The notes beneath the pieces were generated by a model. The model was not told where the DNA came from. It worked only from the letters and a program-made list of their open reading frames with translations, and ran no database searches. Below, piece by piece: positions 1 through 5,714 of a stretch of 14,645 bases of DNA; position 1 is the stretch's first letter, and every line of letters starts with the position of its first letter. Source of the stretch: Bacteroidota bacterium (lineage in GTDB: Bacteria > Bacteroidota > Bacteroidia > Flavobacteriales > Flavobacteriaceae); contig JAEZGB010000170.1 of the NCBI GenBank assembly GCA_023437485.1, positions 1 through 14,645 of the forward strand. Reading direction: 5' to 3'. The position numbers were made by a program, and so were the translations under genes.

Positions 1-486
1 GTTTACCAGCGCGCGGGCAATGGCCACCCGTTGCCTTTGTCCACCCGAAAGTTGGTTGGGCTGGTGGTCCATTCGGTCGGCAAGGTTTACCTGGGTCAGC
101 ACTTCCTTGGCGCGCGTGATCCTTTCCGATTTGGAATACCCGGCGTAAATCATGGGCAGGGCCACGTTATCAAGGGCGGTTGTCCTGGGAAGAAGGTTAA
201 AGGTTTGGAAAACAAAACCGATTTCCTTGTTTCTGATTTCAGCCAGCTCGTCGTCATCCATTTCGCTTACTTTCTTGCCGTTCAATGTATATTCACCCGA
301 CGTGGGCGTGTCCAGGCAACCCAAAAGGTTCATCAGCGTAGATTTACCTGAACCGGACGGTCCCATCAAGGCTACGTATTCCCCTTTATTAATGTCGAGG
401 TCAATGCCCTTCAATACATAAACAGTTTCATTACCCAAAATGAAGTCACGTTTGATGTCGCGAATCTGGATCAGTGGTGTAGCCAT
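1..486 (-). CDS. ABC transporter ATP-binding protein, LolD/MacB type (partial, C-terminus beyond window)
   Basis: This is the first 162 residues of an ABC ATPase that energises a membrane partner of the MacB/FtsX class, used for lipoprotein release or export of peptides and small molecules. The ATG is at 486. Seen directly: Walker A GPSGSGKST at residues 42-50, the Q-loop glutamine in FVFQ near residue 94, and the signature LSGGQ at 146-150 followed by RQRVAIARAL. The short inter-domain stretch and the MGPSGSGKSTLMN context are typical of the LolD/MacB/YknY group, not of importers. The gene is cut by the window edge just before Walker B, so its permease partner is not visible. A 7-bp-arm palindrome lies 14 bases upstream of the start. 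Family assignment is firm. The substrate cannot be inferred. Confidence 0.93.
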   Translation of the reverse strand, partial: MATPLIQIRDIKRDFILGNETVYVLKGIDLDINKGEYVALMGPSGSGKSTLMNLLGCLDTPTSGEYTLNGKKVSEMDDDELAEIRNKEIGFVFQTFNLLPRTTALDNVALPMIYAGYSKSERITRAKEVLTQVNLADRMDHQPNQLSGGQRQRVAIARALVN

Positions 487-499
487 CAGCGAAAATTAG

Positions 500-515
500 A
501 TGCTAAAATTAGCAT
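500..515. promoter_or_regulatory. Palindrome upstream of the ABC ATPase start
   Basis: ATGCTAA, two A bases, TTAGCAT: perfect 7-bp inverted arms with a 2-base centre, 14 bases upstream of the ABC ATPase start codon on the minus strand. It could be an operator for a dimeric regulator or a small leader hairpin. The surrounding gap (487-702) is extremely AT-rich, so chance is not excluded. Confidence 0.35.
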
Positions 516-702
516 TATTCCCATAAAGGATACAAATAAATAAAATGCGGTTGTTACATAATTTCAATATTGCATTATATAATTTTAATAATTTAGGCTA
601 TATATTAAATATCTGCTAAAATTTTAAGTTAATTTGTAGGATTAATATACATAATCGTAATTTTAGTCAGAAAACAAAATCAATTTAAAAACTAAATTAC
701 TT

Positions 703-1371
703 ATGAAATCAAAAGTTGTATTGCTTGGCCTTTGCGTTGCTACTGGCCTTATGAGCTGTAAAAGTGAAGAAGAAACCCGTGCCGAGAAAACAGTGGAATC
801 CTATACTGTATATGTGGATTCACTTGGAAATGTTGCCGAAGCCGATGCTCGCGCCAACTGGTCAGCAATCGAAGCTGAATACATGCAGCGCACAACTGAT
901 GCCGAGGCCGCACTCGCCAATATGAAAGACCGCACCAAAGCCGAAGAAAGGCTGAACGCCAGCAAGGCAAAATATGAAGAGATGCGTACGCGCTATCAGG
1001 CTGCCATGGATGCTGAAAAAGCTGAAAACAAAGGAGGTTCATTAAGTGCAACCCTGTTCCCGATGGGCAGTGTTGGCAATGACATGAACTTTAACTGGGT
1101 AAACAAAGACAACATTCTGCGCGTTTATAATGACTTTTACAACGCATACCAGGAAAACAAAGACAACTATTCACGTGAGGATTTTGACGAGATCAAGCAA
1201 ATGTATGAGGCTCTTGACGCTCGTAAAAACACTGTTGAAAAAGAAGGTCTTTCATCTGAAGACAACCGCAAAATTGCCGAGTTGAAGATCAAGTTCGCCC
1301 CTAAATTCAAGATCGACCGCATGGGCGCGAAGACCAAGGAGAACGAAAACGCCAAGGAAGAGGCTAATTAA
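703..1371 (+). CDS. Small predicted lipoprotein, helical, function unknown
   Basis: A 222-residue protein. The N-terminus MKSKVVLLGLCVATGLMSC has a basic start, a hydrophobic stretch and a lipobox (LMSC) with Cys19 as the likely lipidated residue, so the mature protein should be membrane-anchored. Lys20 and the acidic run Ser-Glu-Glu-Glu follow the cysteine. The rest is very rich in Glu, Lys, Ala and Asp and looks largely alpha-helical or coiled-coil (for example residues 55-110 and 150-215), apart from a Gly/Phe/Asn-rich patch at 111-135. No enzymatic motif is visible. The gene stands alone: AT-rich DNA upstream and a strong terminator 32 bases after the stop. I recall similar small lipoproteins annotated only as DUF families in Flavobacterium and do not assign a function. 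Confidence 0.85.
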   Translation: MKSKVVLLGLCVATGLMSCKSEEETRAEKTVESYTVYVDSLGNVAEADARANWSAIEAEYMQRTTDAEAALANMKDRTKAEERLNASKAKYEEMRTRYQAAMDAEKAENKGGSLSATLFPMGSVGNDMNFNWVNKDNILRVYNDFYNAYQENKDNYSREDFDEIKQMYEALDARKNTVEKEGLSSEDNRKIAELKIKFAPKFKIDRMGAKTKENENAKEEAN

Positions 1372-1402
1372 GCCCACAAAGATTCATCTTACTTTTGTGA
1401 AG

Positions 1403-1430
1403 AGGCAGTCCTACGGGGCTGCTTTTTTTT
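1403..1430 (+). terminator. Rho-independent terminator of the lipoprotein gene
   Basis: Stem GCAGTCC (1405-1411) and GGGCTGC (1416-1422), including one G-T pair, closed by a TACG tetraloop (UNCG class) and followed by eight T (1423-1430). An A-T and a G-T pair can extend the base. A heptamer array starts three bases after the T-run. Confidence 0.88.
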
Positions 1431-1433
1431 ATA

Positions 1434-1503
1434 GTCGAAAGTCGAAAGTCGAAAGATGAAAGATGAAACAAGAAAGATGAAAGAAGAAAGAGGAAAGTAT
1501 AAA
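1434..1503 (+). repeat. Heptamer array, ten NNNGAAA units
   Basis: Ten consecutive 7-base units in perfect phase: GTCGAAA three times, GATGAAA twice, CAAGAAA, GATGAAA, GAAGAAA, GAGGAAA, and a decayed GTATAAA. The last four bases (GAAA) are constant and the first three vary. It begins just after the lipoprotein terminator. Same class and same length (70 bases) as the array at 8431-8500. Confidence 0.92.
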
Positions 1504-1617
1504 GATAACTACTTGAGATACAATAAATAGTTAATTCTAAGTATAGAAGATTTTTAATTGACTAATTTAAATGTCGGATCAACCCAGTAGCGAACTAAAT
1601 ACTCTTAATTAAGGTAA

Positions 1618-1645
1618 TTCAAAATTTAAAAATTAAAATTCAAAA
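1618..1645 (+). repeat. Four-unit heptamer array upstream of the Rho-N-like gene
   Basis: TTCAAAA, TTTAAAA, ATTAAAA, TTCAAAA in phase, ending 11 bases before the ATG at 1657. The same TTCANNN class lies directly upstream of cinA (12151-12178). The DNA is AT-rich, so the middle units alone would not be convincing. Confidence 0.7.
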
Positions 1646-1656
1646 TAATTAAAGTT

Positions 1657-1908
1657 ATGCCAGGAAAATCACCCGGTCCGCAAGTCAAGGACAAGGACCA
1701 GTACGAAGCCTTGAGAGACAAAGGCTACAGCAAGGAAAAGTCGGCGCGGATTTCCAATAGCGCCGGCGCCGAAAAGCGGGGCGGCAAAGCCAAATCCTAT
1801 GAGAAACGTTCCAAACAGGATCTGTACGACGAAGCGAAAAAAGTGGGGATCGCAGGACGTTCAAAAATGAACAAGGAGCAGTTAATGAAGGCGCTTCGGA
1901 GCAATTAA
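1657..1908 (+). CDS. Small basic protein with Rho-N/SAP-like C-terminus
   Basis: An 83-residue, Lys/Arg/Ser-rich protein. Residues 1-37 (MPGKSPGPQVKDKDQYEALR and on to the SARISNS motif) resemble small conserved bacterial proteins annotated as plasmid-stabilisation-like or DUF families. Residues 48-83 (YEKRSKQDLYDEAKKVGI, then a Gly-Arg-Ser, then MNKEQLMKALR) match the helix-extended-helix pattern of the Rho termination factor N-terminal domain, which usually binds single-stranded nucleic acid. A nucleic-acid-binding role is therefore inferred, not shown. The start is the first ATG after a four-unit heptamer array. Its stop codon overlaps the stop codon of the convergent methyltransferase gene by three bases (shared TTAA at 1905-1908), leaving no room for a terminator between them. 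Confidence 0.8.
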   Translation: MPGKSPGPQVKDKDQYEALRDKGYSKEKSARISNSAGAEKRGGKAKSYEKRSKQDLYDEAKKVGIAGRSKMNKEQLMKALRSN

Positions 1909-2675
1909 GTCCGCAAGACAAAATGCTCTTTCACCTGTCCGCTGCGGAAAAAAACTATTCCCCATTGGAAAGTGTCGATCGATACGGTTATCGCCGGATC
2001 ATCGCAGATCTTTTGCCACGCCTGTTCCATGCCCGGTGACCAGTGGATATCGTCAAAAATCCAGGCCGTTCCCTCCCGAACGGTCTTTTTCATGGCTTCA
2101 AAATACCTCAAGGTGGCGTCGCGATCGTGATGTCCGTCAAAAAAAACCAGGTCGTATTTTTGTTCCGATGGTAGTTTTTCAATAAAGGAGGCAAAATCTG
2201 ATTGAATGACTTTAGTATTATTGACGATTTCGCCCAGCTTTTTATGGGCATAGCCTGCCGTCGCCGATCCTTCTACGGTCGTCACCCTGCCCTGTGGATT
2301 GCCGAGAGCGAGTGAAAGTGTTCCAATACCCAACGAGGTGCCCAGTTCCAATGAGTTTTCGGGTTGAAGGTATTGCGTCAATCGAAACAACAATTTTGAC
2401 CGGAAGGCCGTCGAACCCGCGTTTGCAGCCATGTCGCACACCTTTCGCTGGCGGTTCTTCAGGATTCTGGATCCCGCGCCCAAATCTTCGATTGCGATTT
2501 CGGTTTTATCGGCAAGCAGGGATTTCCGATACCGTTCAAGTTGGGCATAATCGGGATAGGTAGATTTGTCATACACACATTTCATCAGCAATTCATAGAC
2601 AAAAGGCGAGTGTACGGCATATTCATTTTTGGAATGCCACAGAAATTTCAAGTATGCCAGCACCTGGTGCATCAT
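1905..2675 (-). CDS. Class I SAM-dependent methyltransferase
   Basis: A 256-residue methyltransferase transferring a methyl group from S-adenosylmethionine to an unidentified acceptor. Seen: motif I LELGTSLGIGTLSLAL at residues 109-124 (SAM-binding glycine loop), the strand-2 acidic residue in VTTVEGS (Glu135), DLVFFDGHHD at 175-184, and IFDDIHWSPGMEQAW at 206-220. This pattern resembles the O-methyltransferase / Methyltransf_24 group. Residues 1-100 form a helical N-terminal extension (LWHSKNEYAVHSPFVYELL) that may hold the acceptor. The start codon overlaps the stop codon of the upstream ABC-F gene as ATGA (2675-2672), so the two are translationally coupled and share one mRNA. Whether the methyl acceptor relates to ribosomes or translation is only a guess from that pairing. 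Confidence 0.88.
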   Translation of the reverse strand: MMHQVLAYLKFLWHSKNEYAVHSPFVYELLMKCVYDKSTYPDYAQLERYRKSLLADKTEIAIEDLGAGSRILKNRQRKVCDMAANAGSTAFRSKLLFRLTQYLQPENSLELGTSLGIGTLSLALGNPQGRVTTVEGSATAGYAHKKLGEIVNNTKVIQSDFASFIEKLPSEQKYDLVFFDGHHDRDATLRYFEAMKKTVREGTAWIFDDIHWSPGMEQAWQKICDDPAITVSIDTFQWGIVFFRSGQVKEHFVLRT

Positions 2676-4525
2676 CCTTCGGCCTTTTCGCCAAGTTCAA
2701 ACCAGCGCATTTCCCGCATCTCAAGCGTGTCGAGGATTTTTTTGAGTTCGTCAGCCCTCGCGGCGATTTCGCTGTCCGGAATGCCGTCGGCGAAAGCCTT
2801 TTCAATTGCGGCCTTCTTTTCCTCGAGCTCCCTGATCTCGCGCTCGAGTTTCTGAAATTCCTTTTGTTCCGACGAGGATAGTCCTGATGAGGTCTTTTGC
2901 TGTTTCCAATTAGTTTTGGCCGATACATCTGTTTTCTCCGGCACCGCCGAATCTTCATAAGCCCTGAAGTCGCTGTAATTCCCCGGAAAGTCCTCAATCT
3001 TGCCCTGTCCGCGGAACACCAGCAAATGATCGACGATCTTGTCCATGAAGTAGCGGTCGTGCGAGACCACGATCAAACAGCCCGGAAAATCAAGAAGGAA
3101 ATTCTCGAGCACGTTGAGCGTGACAATGTCCAGGTCGTTGGTAGGTTCGTCGAGAATCAGGAAATTCGGGTTCTGGATCAGGACCGTGCACAGGTAAAGG
3201 CGTTTGAGCTCGCCTCCGCTGAGTTTTTCAACATAATCATGCTGCTTTTTGCGGTCAAATAAAAAGCGCTCGAGCAGTTGCCCCGCCGAGATCGTCTTGC
3301 CCTTCATCAGCGGGATGTACTCGCCAAATTCCTTGATCACGTCAATGACTTTTTGGCCCGTTTTGATCTGGATACCCGATTGTGTGTAATATCCGATCTT
3401 GATGGTCTCGCCCACAATCACCTTTCCCGCGTCGGGCTGCAGGGTCCCGGTTAAAATATTCAGGAAGGTAGTCTTGCCCGTTCCATTTTTTCCAATGATC
3501 CCAACGCGTTCGCCCCGCTGGAAAGGGTAGGAGAACCCGTTTAAAATTACGCGATCGCCAAATTTCTTGTGCAACTTGTGCAGTTCGATGATCTTGGAAC
3601 CCATTCGTTCCATATTGATCTCGAGTTCCACCTGGTTTTCCTTGCGGCGGCTCTCGGCTTTTTCCTTGATGACATAAAAATCATCCTGCCGCGACTTGCT
3701 CTTGGTGGTCCGGGCCTTGGGCTGGCGGCGCATCCATTCGAGTTCCTTGACAAAAACGTTGCGCGCCTTGTCAATGCTGGCATTCTCAGAAGCGATCCGT
3801 TGTTCCTTTTTTTCGAGGTAGTAGGAATAGTTGCCTTTGTATTGGTAGAATTTGCCGTTTTCAAGTTCGATGATCTCGTTGCAGACGCGCTCCAGGAAAT
3901 ACCTGTCGTGCGTCACCATAAACAGGGTGATGGATTCCTTGGCGAAGTAATTCTCGAGCCACTCGATCATCTCCAAATCCAAGTGGTTTGTGGGTTCGTC
4001 CATGATCAAAAGGTCCGGGCGGCTAATGAGGATCATCGCCAGCGCAAGGCGTTTCTTTTGTCCGCCTGAAAGCCCCTTCACTTTCAAGGTGAGGTCGTCA
4101 AGCTTCAATCGGGACAAAATTTGCTTGAATTGCGATTCGAAATCCCAGGCCTGATGCTGGTCCATACGATCGAAAGCCTTTTGATAAGCATCCTGATCGT
4201 CCGGATCGAGCAGTGCATGTTCATATTCGCGGATGACCTTTAGCGTTTCGTTGTCCGACGCAAAGATGCTCTCTTCAATGGTGAGGTTGTCATCCAGGTC
4301 GGGAACCTGTGAGAGGAACGCGATGCGGATGTCCTTGCGCATGATGACCTGGCCAGTGTCAGGCTCGTCCTTTCCGTTGAGGATGTTCAGGATTGTAGTC
4401 TTGCCGGTGCCATTCTTGGCAATGAAGGCGACCTTTTGGTCCTTGTTGATCCCGAAGGAAATGTTCTCGAACAGCGTGCGTTCGCCGTAGGATTTGGAAA
4501 TATTTTCGACCGATAGGTAATTCAT
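2672..4525 (-). CDS. ABC-F family ATPase, Uup-like
   Basis: A 617-residue soluble protein with two ABC domains and no membrane segments: the ABC-F family, which acts at the ribosome E site. Domain 1: Walker A AKNGTGKTT (36-44, Ala where Gly is usual at the first position), signature LSGGQ (152-156), Walker B DLLIMDEPT (171-179), His206. Linker with a basic patch MRRQPKARTTKSKSRQ (265-280), the P-site tRNA interaction region. Domain 2: Walker A GKNGTGKTT (345-353), LSGGE (435-439), Walker B NFLILDEPT (454-462), His489. A C-terminal charged coiled coil (about 553-615) is typical of Uup, more so than EttA. Both sites keep the catalytic Glu. The start ATG lies four bases after a TATTTTTG motif, so the mRNA may be nearly leaderless. 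It is first in an operon with the methyltransferase. Confidence 0.95.
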   Translation of the reverse strand: MNYLSVENISKSYGERTLFENISFGINKDQKVAFIAKNGTGKTTILNILNGKDEPDTGQVIMRKDIRIAFLSQVPDLDDNLTIEESIFASDNETLKVIREYEHALLDPDDQDAYQKAFDRMDQHQAWDFESQFKQILSRLKLDDLTLKVKGLSGGQKKRLALAMILISRPDLLIMDEPTNHLDLEMIEWLENYFAKESITLFMVTHDRYFLERVCNEIIELENGKFYQYKGNYSYYLEKKEQRIASENASIDKARNVFVKELEWMRRQPKARTTKSKSRQDDFYVIKEKAESRRKENQVELEINMERMGSKIIELHKLHKKFGDRVILNGFSYPFQRGERVGIIGKNGTGKTTFLNILTGTLQPDAGKVIVGETIKIGYYTQSGIQIKTGQKVIDVIKEFGEYIPLMKGKTISAGQLLERFLFDRKKQHDYVEKLSGGELKRLYLCTVLIQNPNFLILDEPTNDLDIVTLNVLENFLLDFPGCLIVVSHDRYFMDKIVDHLLVFRGQGKIEDFPGNYSDFRAYEDSAVPEKTDVSAKTNWKQQKTSSGLSSSEQKEFQKLEREIRELEEKKAAIEKAFADGIPDSEIAARADELKKILDTLEMREMRWFELGEKAEG

Positions 4526-4529
4526 GCGG

Positions 4530-4537
4530 CAAAAATA
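4530..4537 (-). promoter_or_regulatory. Flavobacterial -7 element of the ABC-F operon
   Basis: On the minus strand TATTTTTG, a perfect TAnnTTTG, four bases upstream of the ABC-F ATG. No TTG is found at the usual 19-base spacing. If this is the promoter, transcription starts at or beside the start codon. Confidence 0.45.
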
Positions 4538-4569
4538 GGCTTTCTAAGCGCAAAATTTTCAGTTGCCCG

Positions 4570-4609
4570 ATGTCAATTTGTCTCGCCAAATGTCAGAATG
4601 TCGCGCAAA
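4570..4609 (+). promoter_or_regulatory. Tandem 20-bp repeat, likely activator sites for hsp20
   Basis: Two adjacent 20-bp copies: ATGTCAATTTGTCTCGCCAA (4570-4589) and ATGTCAGAATGTCGCGCAAA (4590-4609). Each holds two TGTC boxes eight bases apart (TGTC at 4571, 4579, 4591, 4599), so the copies lie two helical turns apart on one DNA face. They sit directly upstream of the sigma-54-like promoter, as expected for binding of an enhancer-binding protein or other regulator. Confidence 0.65.
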
Positions 4610-4616
4610 ATCCAAC

Positions 4617-4632
4617 TGGTACGCAGCTTGCT
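4617..4632 (+). promoter_or_regulatory. Sigma-54 (RpoN) type promoter of hsp20
   Basis: TGGTACGCAGCTTGCT matches the -24/-12 consensus TGGCACG, four bases, TTGCW with one mismatch. The GG (4618-4619) and GC (4630-4631) are separated by exactly ten bases, the invariant sigma-54 spacing. The predicted RNA start is near 4643, about 30 bases before the hsp20 ATG. Confidence 0.7.
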
Positions 4633-4673
4633 TTATGCGGGCCGAAAATGTTTAACCTAAAAATTTAACAGTC

Positions 4674-5111
4674 ATGAACTTAGTCAAGAGAAACAGCCAG
4701 AATGCAGCGCTCTTCCCATCCTTGCTGGAGGAGCTTTTCAGGCCCGATTGGATGGGCGGGGTTCAAAACAACAACACCCTGAATATCCCATTGGTAAACA
4801 TCAGGGAAACCGATACATCGTATGAAGTTGAATTGTCGGCACCCGGCAAGAGCAAGGAGGATTTCAATATTGACCTTGATGAGAATGTGCTAACCATCTC
4901 ATCTGAACAAAAATCAGAAAATAATTCAGAAGAAGGCCGATTTACCCGCAGGGAATTTTCATACAGTTCCTTCCGCCGCGCCTTCACGCTTCCTGAAACG
5001 GTTAATGAAGACGAAATCCGCGCGTCCTATGAAAACGGAATCCTGAAAATCAGCCTTCCAAAACGCGAGGAAGCGCTTCCAAAACCGAAGCGGTCAATTG
5101 ATATCCAATAA
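4674..5111 (+). CDS. Small heat-shock protein Hsp20 / alpha-crystallin
   Basis: A 145-residue ATP-independent holdase that keeps unfolding proteins soluble and works in oligomers in the cytoplasm. The alpha-crystallin domain spans about residues 39-131 (VNIRETDTSYEVELSAPG at the front). The family motif A-x-x-x-N-G-I-L is present at 117-124, followed by KISLPK. The C-terminal tail ends SIDIQ, giving the I-x-I anchor (Ile142, Ile144) needed for oligomer assembly. The N-terminal arm has the usual SLLEELFRPDW pattern. Length is normal for bacterial Hsp20. The gene stands alone, preceded by a sigma-54-like promoter with tandem upstream sites and followed at once by a terminator, which suggests a stress-induced single-gene unit. 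Confidence 0.96.
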   Translation: MNLVKRNSQNAALFPSLLEELFRPDWMGGVQNNNTLNIPLVNIRETDTSYEVELSAPGKSKEDFNIDLDENVLTISSEQKSENNSEEGRFTRREFSYSSFRRAFTLPETVNEDEIRASYENGILKISLPKREEALPKPKRSIDIQ

Positions 5112-5140
5112 AAAAGCGCCTTTCGGGGCGCTTTTTTTTT
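5110..5140. terminator. Terminator of hsp20, bidirectional form
   Basis: Stem AGCGCC (5115-5120) and GGCGCT (5127-5132) with a six-base loop, preceded by an A-run overlapping the hsp20 stop codon and followed by nine T. The A-run lets it work on both strands, which suits the convergent gene at 5318-5527. A GTCGAAA array starts two bases after the T-run. Confidence 0.88.
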
Positions 5141-5141
5141 G

Positions 5142-5226
5142 GTCGAAAGTCGAAAGTCGACCCGAGCCCGAAGGGCGAACGGTACGGAGCGATAGCGAAG
5201 TAAAAGTCGAAAGTCGAAAGTCGAAA
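5142..5226 (+). repeat. GTCGAAA heptamer array interrupted by a GC-rich segment
   Basis: GTCGAAA at 5142 and 5149 plus a broken GTCGA at 5156, then 45 bases of GC-rich sequence (5161-5205, including GCCCGAAGGGC and GAGCGATAGCGAAG), then GTCGAAA at 5206, 5213 and 5220. It belongs to the NNNGAAA class and, like the arrays at 1434 and 8431, begins at the end of a terminator T-run. Confidence 0.88.
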
Positions 5227-5295
5227 GAGCCTATTATTCGGCATCATTCAAAATTAACTCCCTATGGTCGTTCAGTTCGGCTGACGCCTCGGGTC
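5159..5295. repeat. Segment bounded by 8-bp inverted repeats
   Basis: GACCCGAG (5159-5166) and CTCGGGTC (5288-5295) are perfect inverted copies enclosing a 121-bp interior with no credible gene. The left end cuts into a GTCGAAA unit. It could be a very small non-autonomous element or a chance pair. No target-site duplication is evident. Confidence 0.35.
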
Positions 5296-5312
5296 AAAAT
5301 TCAAAATTTATA
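5292..5312 (-). repeat. Short heptamer array after the stop of the 69-residue gene
   Basis: Plus-strand units GGTCAAA, ATTCAAA, ATTTATA in phase, five bases beyond the minus-strand stop codon (5318-5320). It belongs to the TTCAAAA class seen at 1618 and 12094-12178. Only three units, one degenerate. Confidence 0.55.
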
Positions 5313-5317
5313 ATTTC

Positions 5318-5527
5318 CTACGATGCCATCGGCAACCTGTGCACCAGCGTGAACAGTTGCTCATAGATGTCAATATTGCATTCCTTGCACAGTTCGTGCT
5401 TGAGATTTGAAACGATTTGGTAGCGTTTGGTTGGTTCGAGGTTAATGAGGCGCGTCTTGAGAACTTCGGCAGTTGGATATTTGTACCTTGCCACTTTAAG
5501 TCTGTTTACGATGTAATTTGAGTCCAT
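5318..5527 (-). CDS. Small hypothetical protein, 69 residues
   Basis: I do not recognise this protein. It begins MDSNYIVNRLKVARYKYPTA and contains a Cys pair in HELCKECNID (spacing C-x-x-C), too few cysteines for a clear zinc site. It looks cytoplasmic and helical, with no signal peptide. Support for a real gene: ordinary composition with no low-complexity bias, unlike the repeat-derived open frames nearby, and a TAAATTTG motif (-7 type) 46 bases upstream of the ATG on the minus strand. It is divergent from the glycosyltransferase and its stop codon is immediately followed by a heptamer array. No function can be proposed. Confidence 0.68.
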   Translation of the reverse strand: MDSNYIVNRLKVARYKYPTAEVLKTRLINLEPTKRYQIVSNLKHELCKECNIDIYEQLFTLVHRLPMAS

Positions 5528-5555
5528 TTTATTTTGATTTTAGCAGTTAACTTGA

Positions 5556-5586
5556 TTTGGTGATTCGTCTTACAAATTTATATTTG
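5556..5586 (+). promoter_or_regulatory. Housekeeping Bacteroidota promoter for the glycosyltransferase
   Basis: TTTG (5556-5559), exactly 19 bases, TATATTTG (5579-5586): a full match to the Bacteroidota consensus TTTG, N19, TAnnTTTG. Transcription would start near 5593, giving a leader of about 120 bases that contains the octamer and heptamer arrays. Confidence 0.65.
5573..5580 (-). promoter_or_regulatory. -7 element for the 69-residue gene
   Basis: Minus strand TAAATTTG, a perfect TAnnTTTG, 46 bases upstream of the ATG. No TTG at the proper distance. It overlaps the plus-strand -7 element of the glycosyltransferase promoter by two bases. Confidence 0.4.
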
Positions 5587-5639
5587 CCCTCCAGGAGTTT
5601 GTTACATGAATTCTGTAGTGTTTTATAAAATTTCAAGTC

Positions 5640-5683
5640 AATTGGGCAATTAGCGAATTAGCCAATTAGCGAATTAGCGAATT
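5640..5683 (+). repeat. Octamer array AATTAGCG-type
   Basis: Five units with an 8-base period: AATTGGGC, AATTAGCG, AATTAGCC, AATTAGCG, AATTAGCG, then AATT. It runs directly into the heptamer array at 5684 without a gap. Confidence 0.85.
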
Positions 5684-5711
5684 TCCCATAACCCATAACC
5701 CAAAACCCAAC
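5684..5711 (+). repeat. Four-unit heptamer array ACCCANN, abutting a start codon
   Basis: TCCCATA, ACCCATA, ACCCAAA, ACCCAAC in perfect 7-base phase, ending three bases before the TTG start of the glycosyltransferase. Confidence 0.82.
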
Positions 5712-5714
5712 CTC

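Noticed and set aside
31..421. Plus-strand frames at the left edge
   Set aside because: They are antisense to the ABC ATPase, whose Walker A and signature motifs are clear on the minus strand.
609..636. Promoter for the lipoprotein gene around TTAATTTG
   Set aside because: The -7 motif has one mismatch and no TTG lies at 17-23 bases upstream. In such AT-rich DNA this is not distinguishable from chance.
3569..4069. Long plus-strand open frame opposite ABC-F
   Set aside because: It is antisense to a strongly conserved ABC-F gene with intact motifs, and its product has no recognisable feature. The other antisense frames opposite E2, rtcB and ABC-F were dropped for the same reason.
1431..5226. 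GTCGAAA and related repeats as an assembly or primer artefact
   Set aside because: Different cores with the same period occur at many places with point variants, inside and outside genes, which an artefact would not produce. Raw reads could still be checked for copy number.
5098..5313. Open frame on the plus strand after hsp20
   Set aside because: It overlaps the hsp20 end, reads through the terminator and translates the GTCGAAA array and inverted-end segment. Low-complexity product, no family features.
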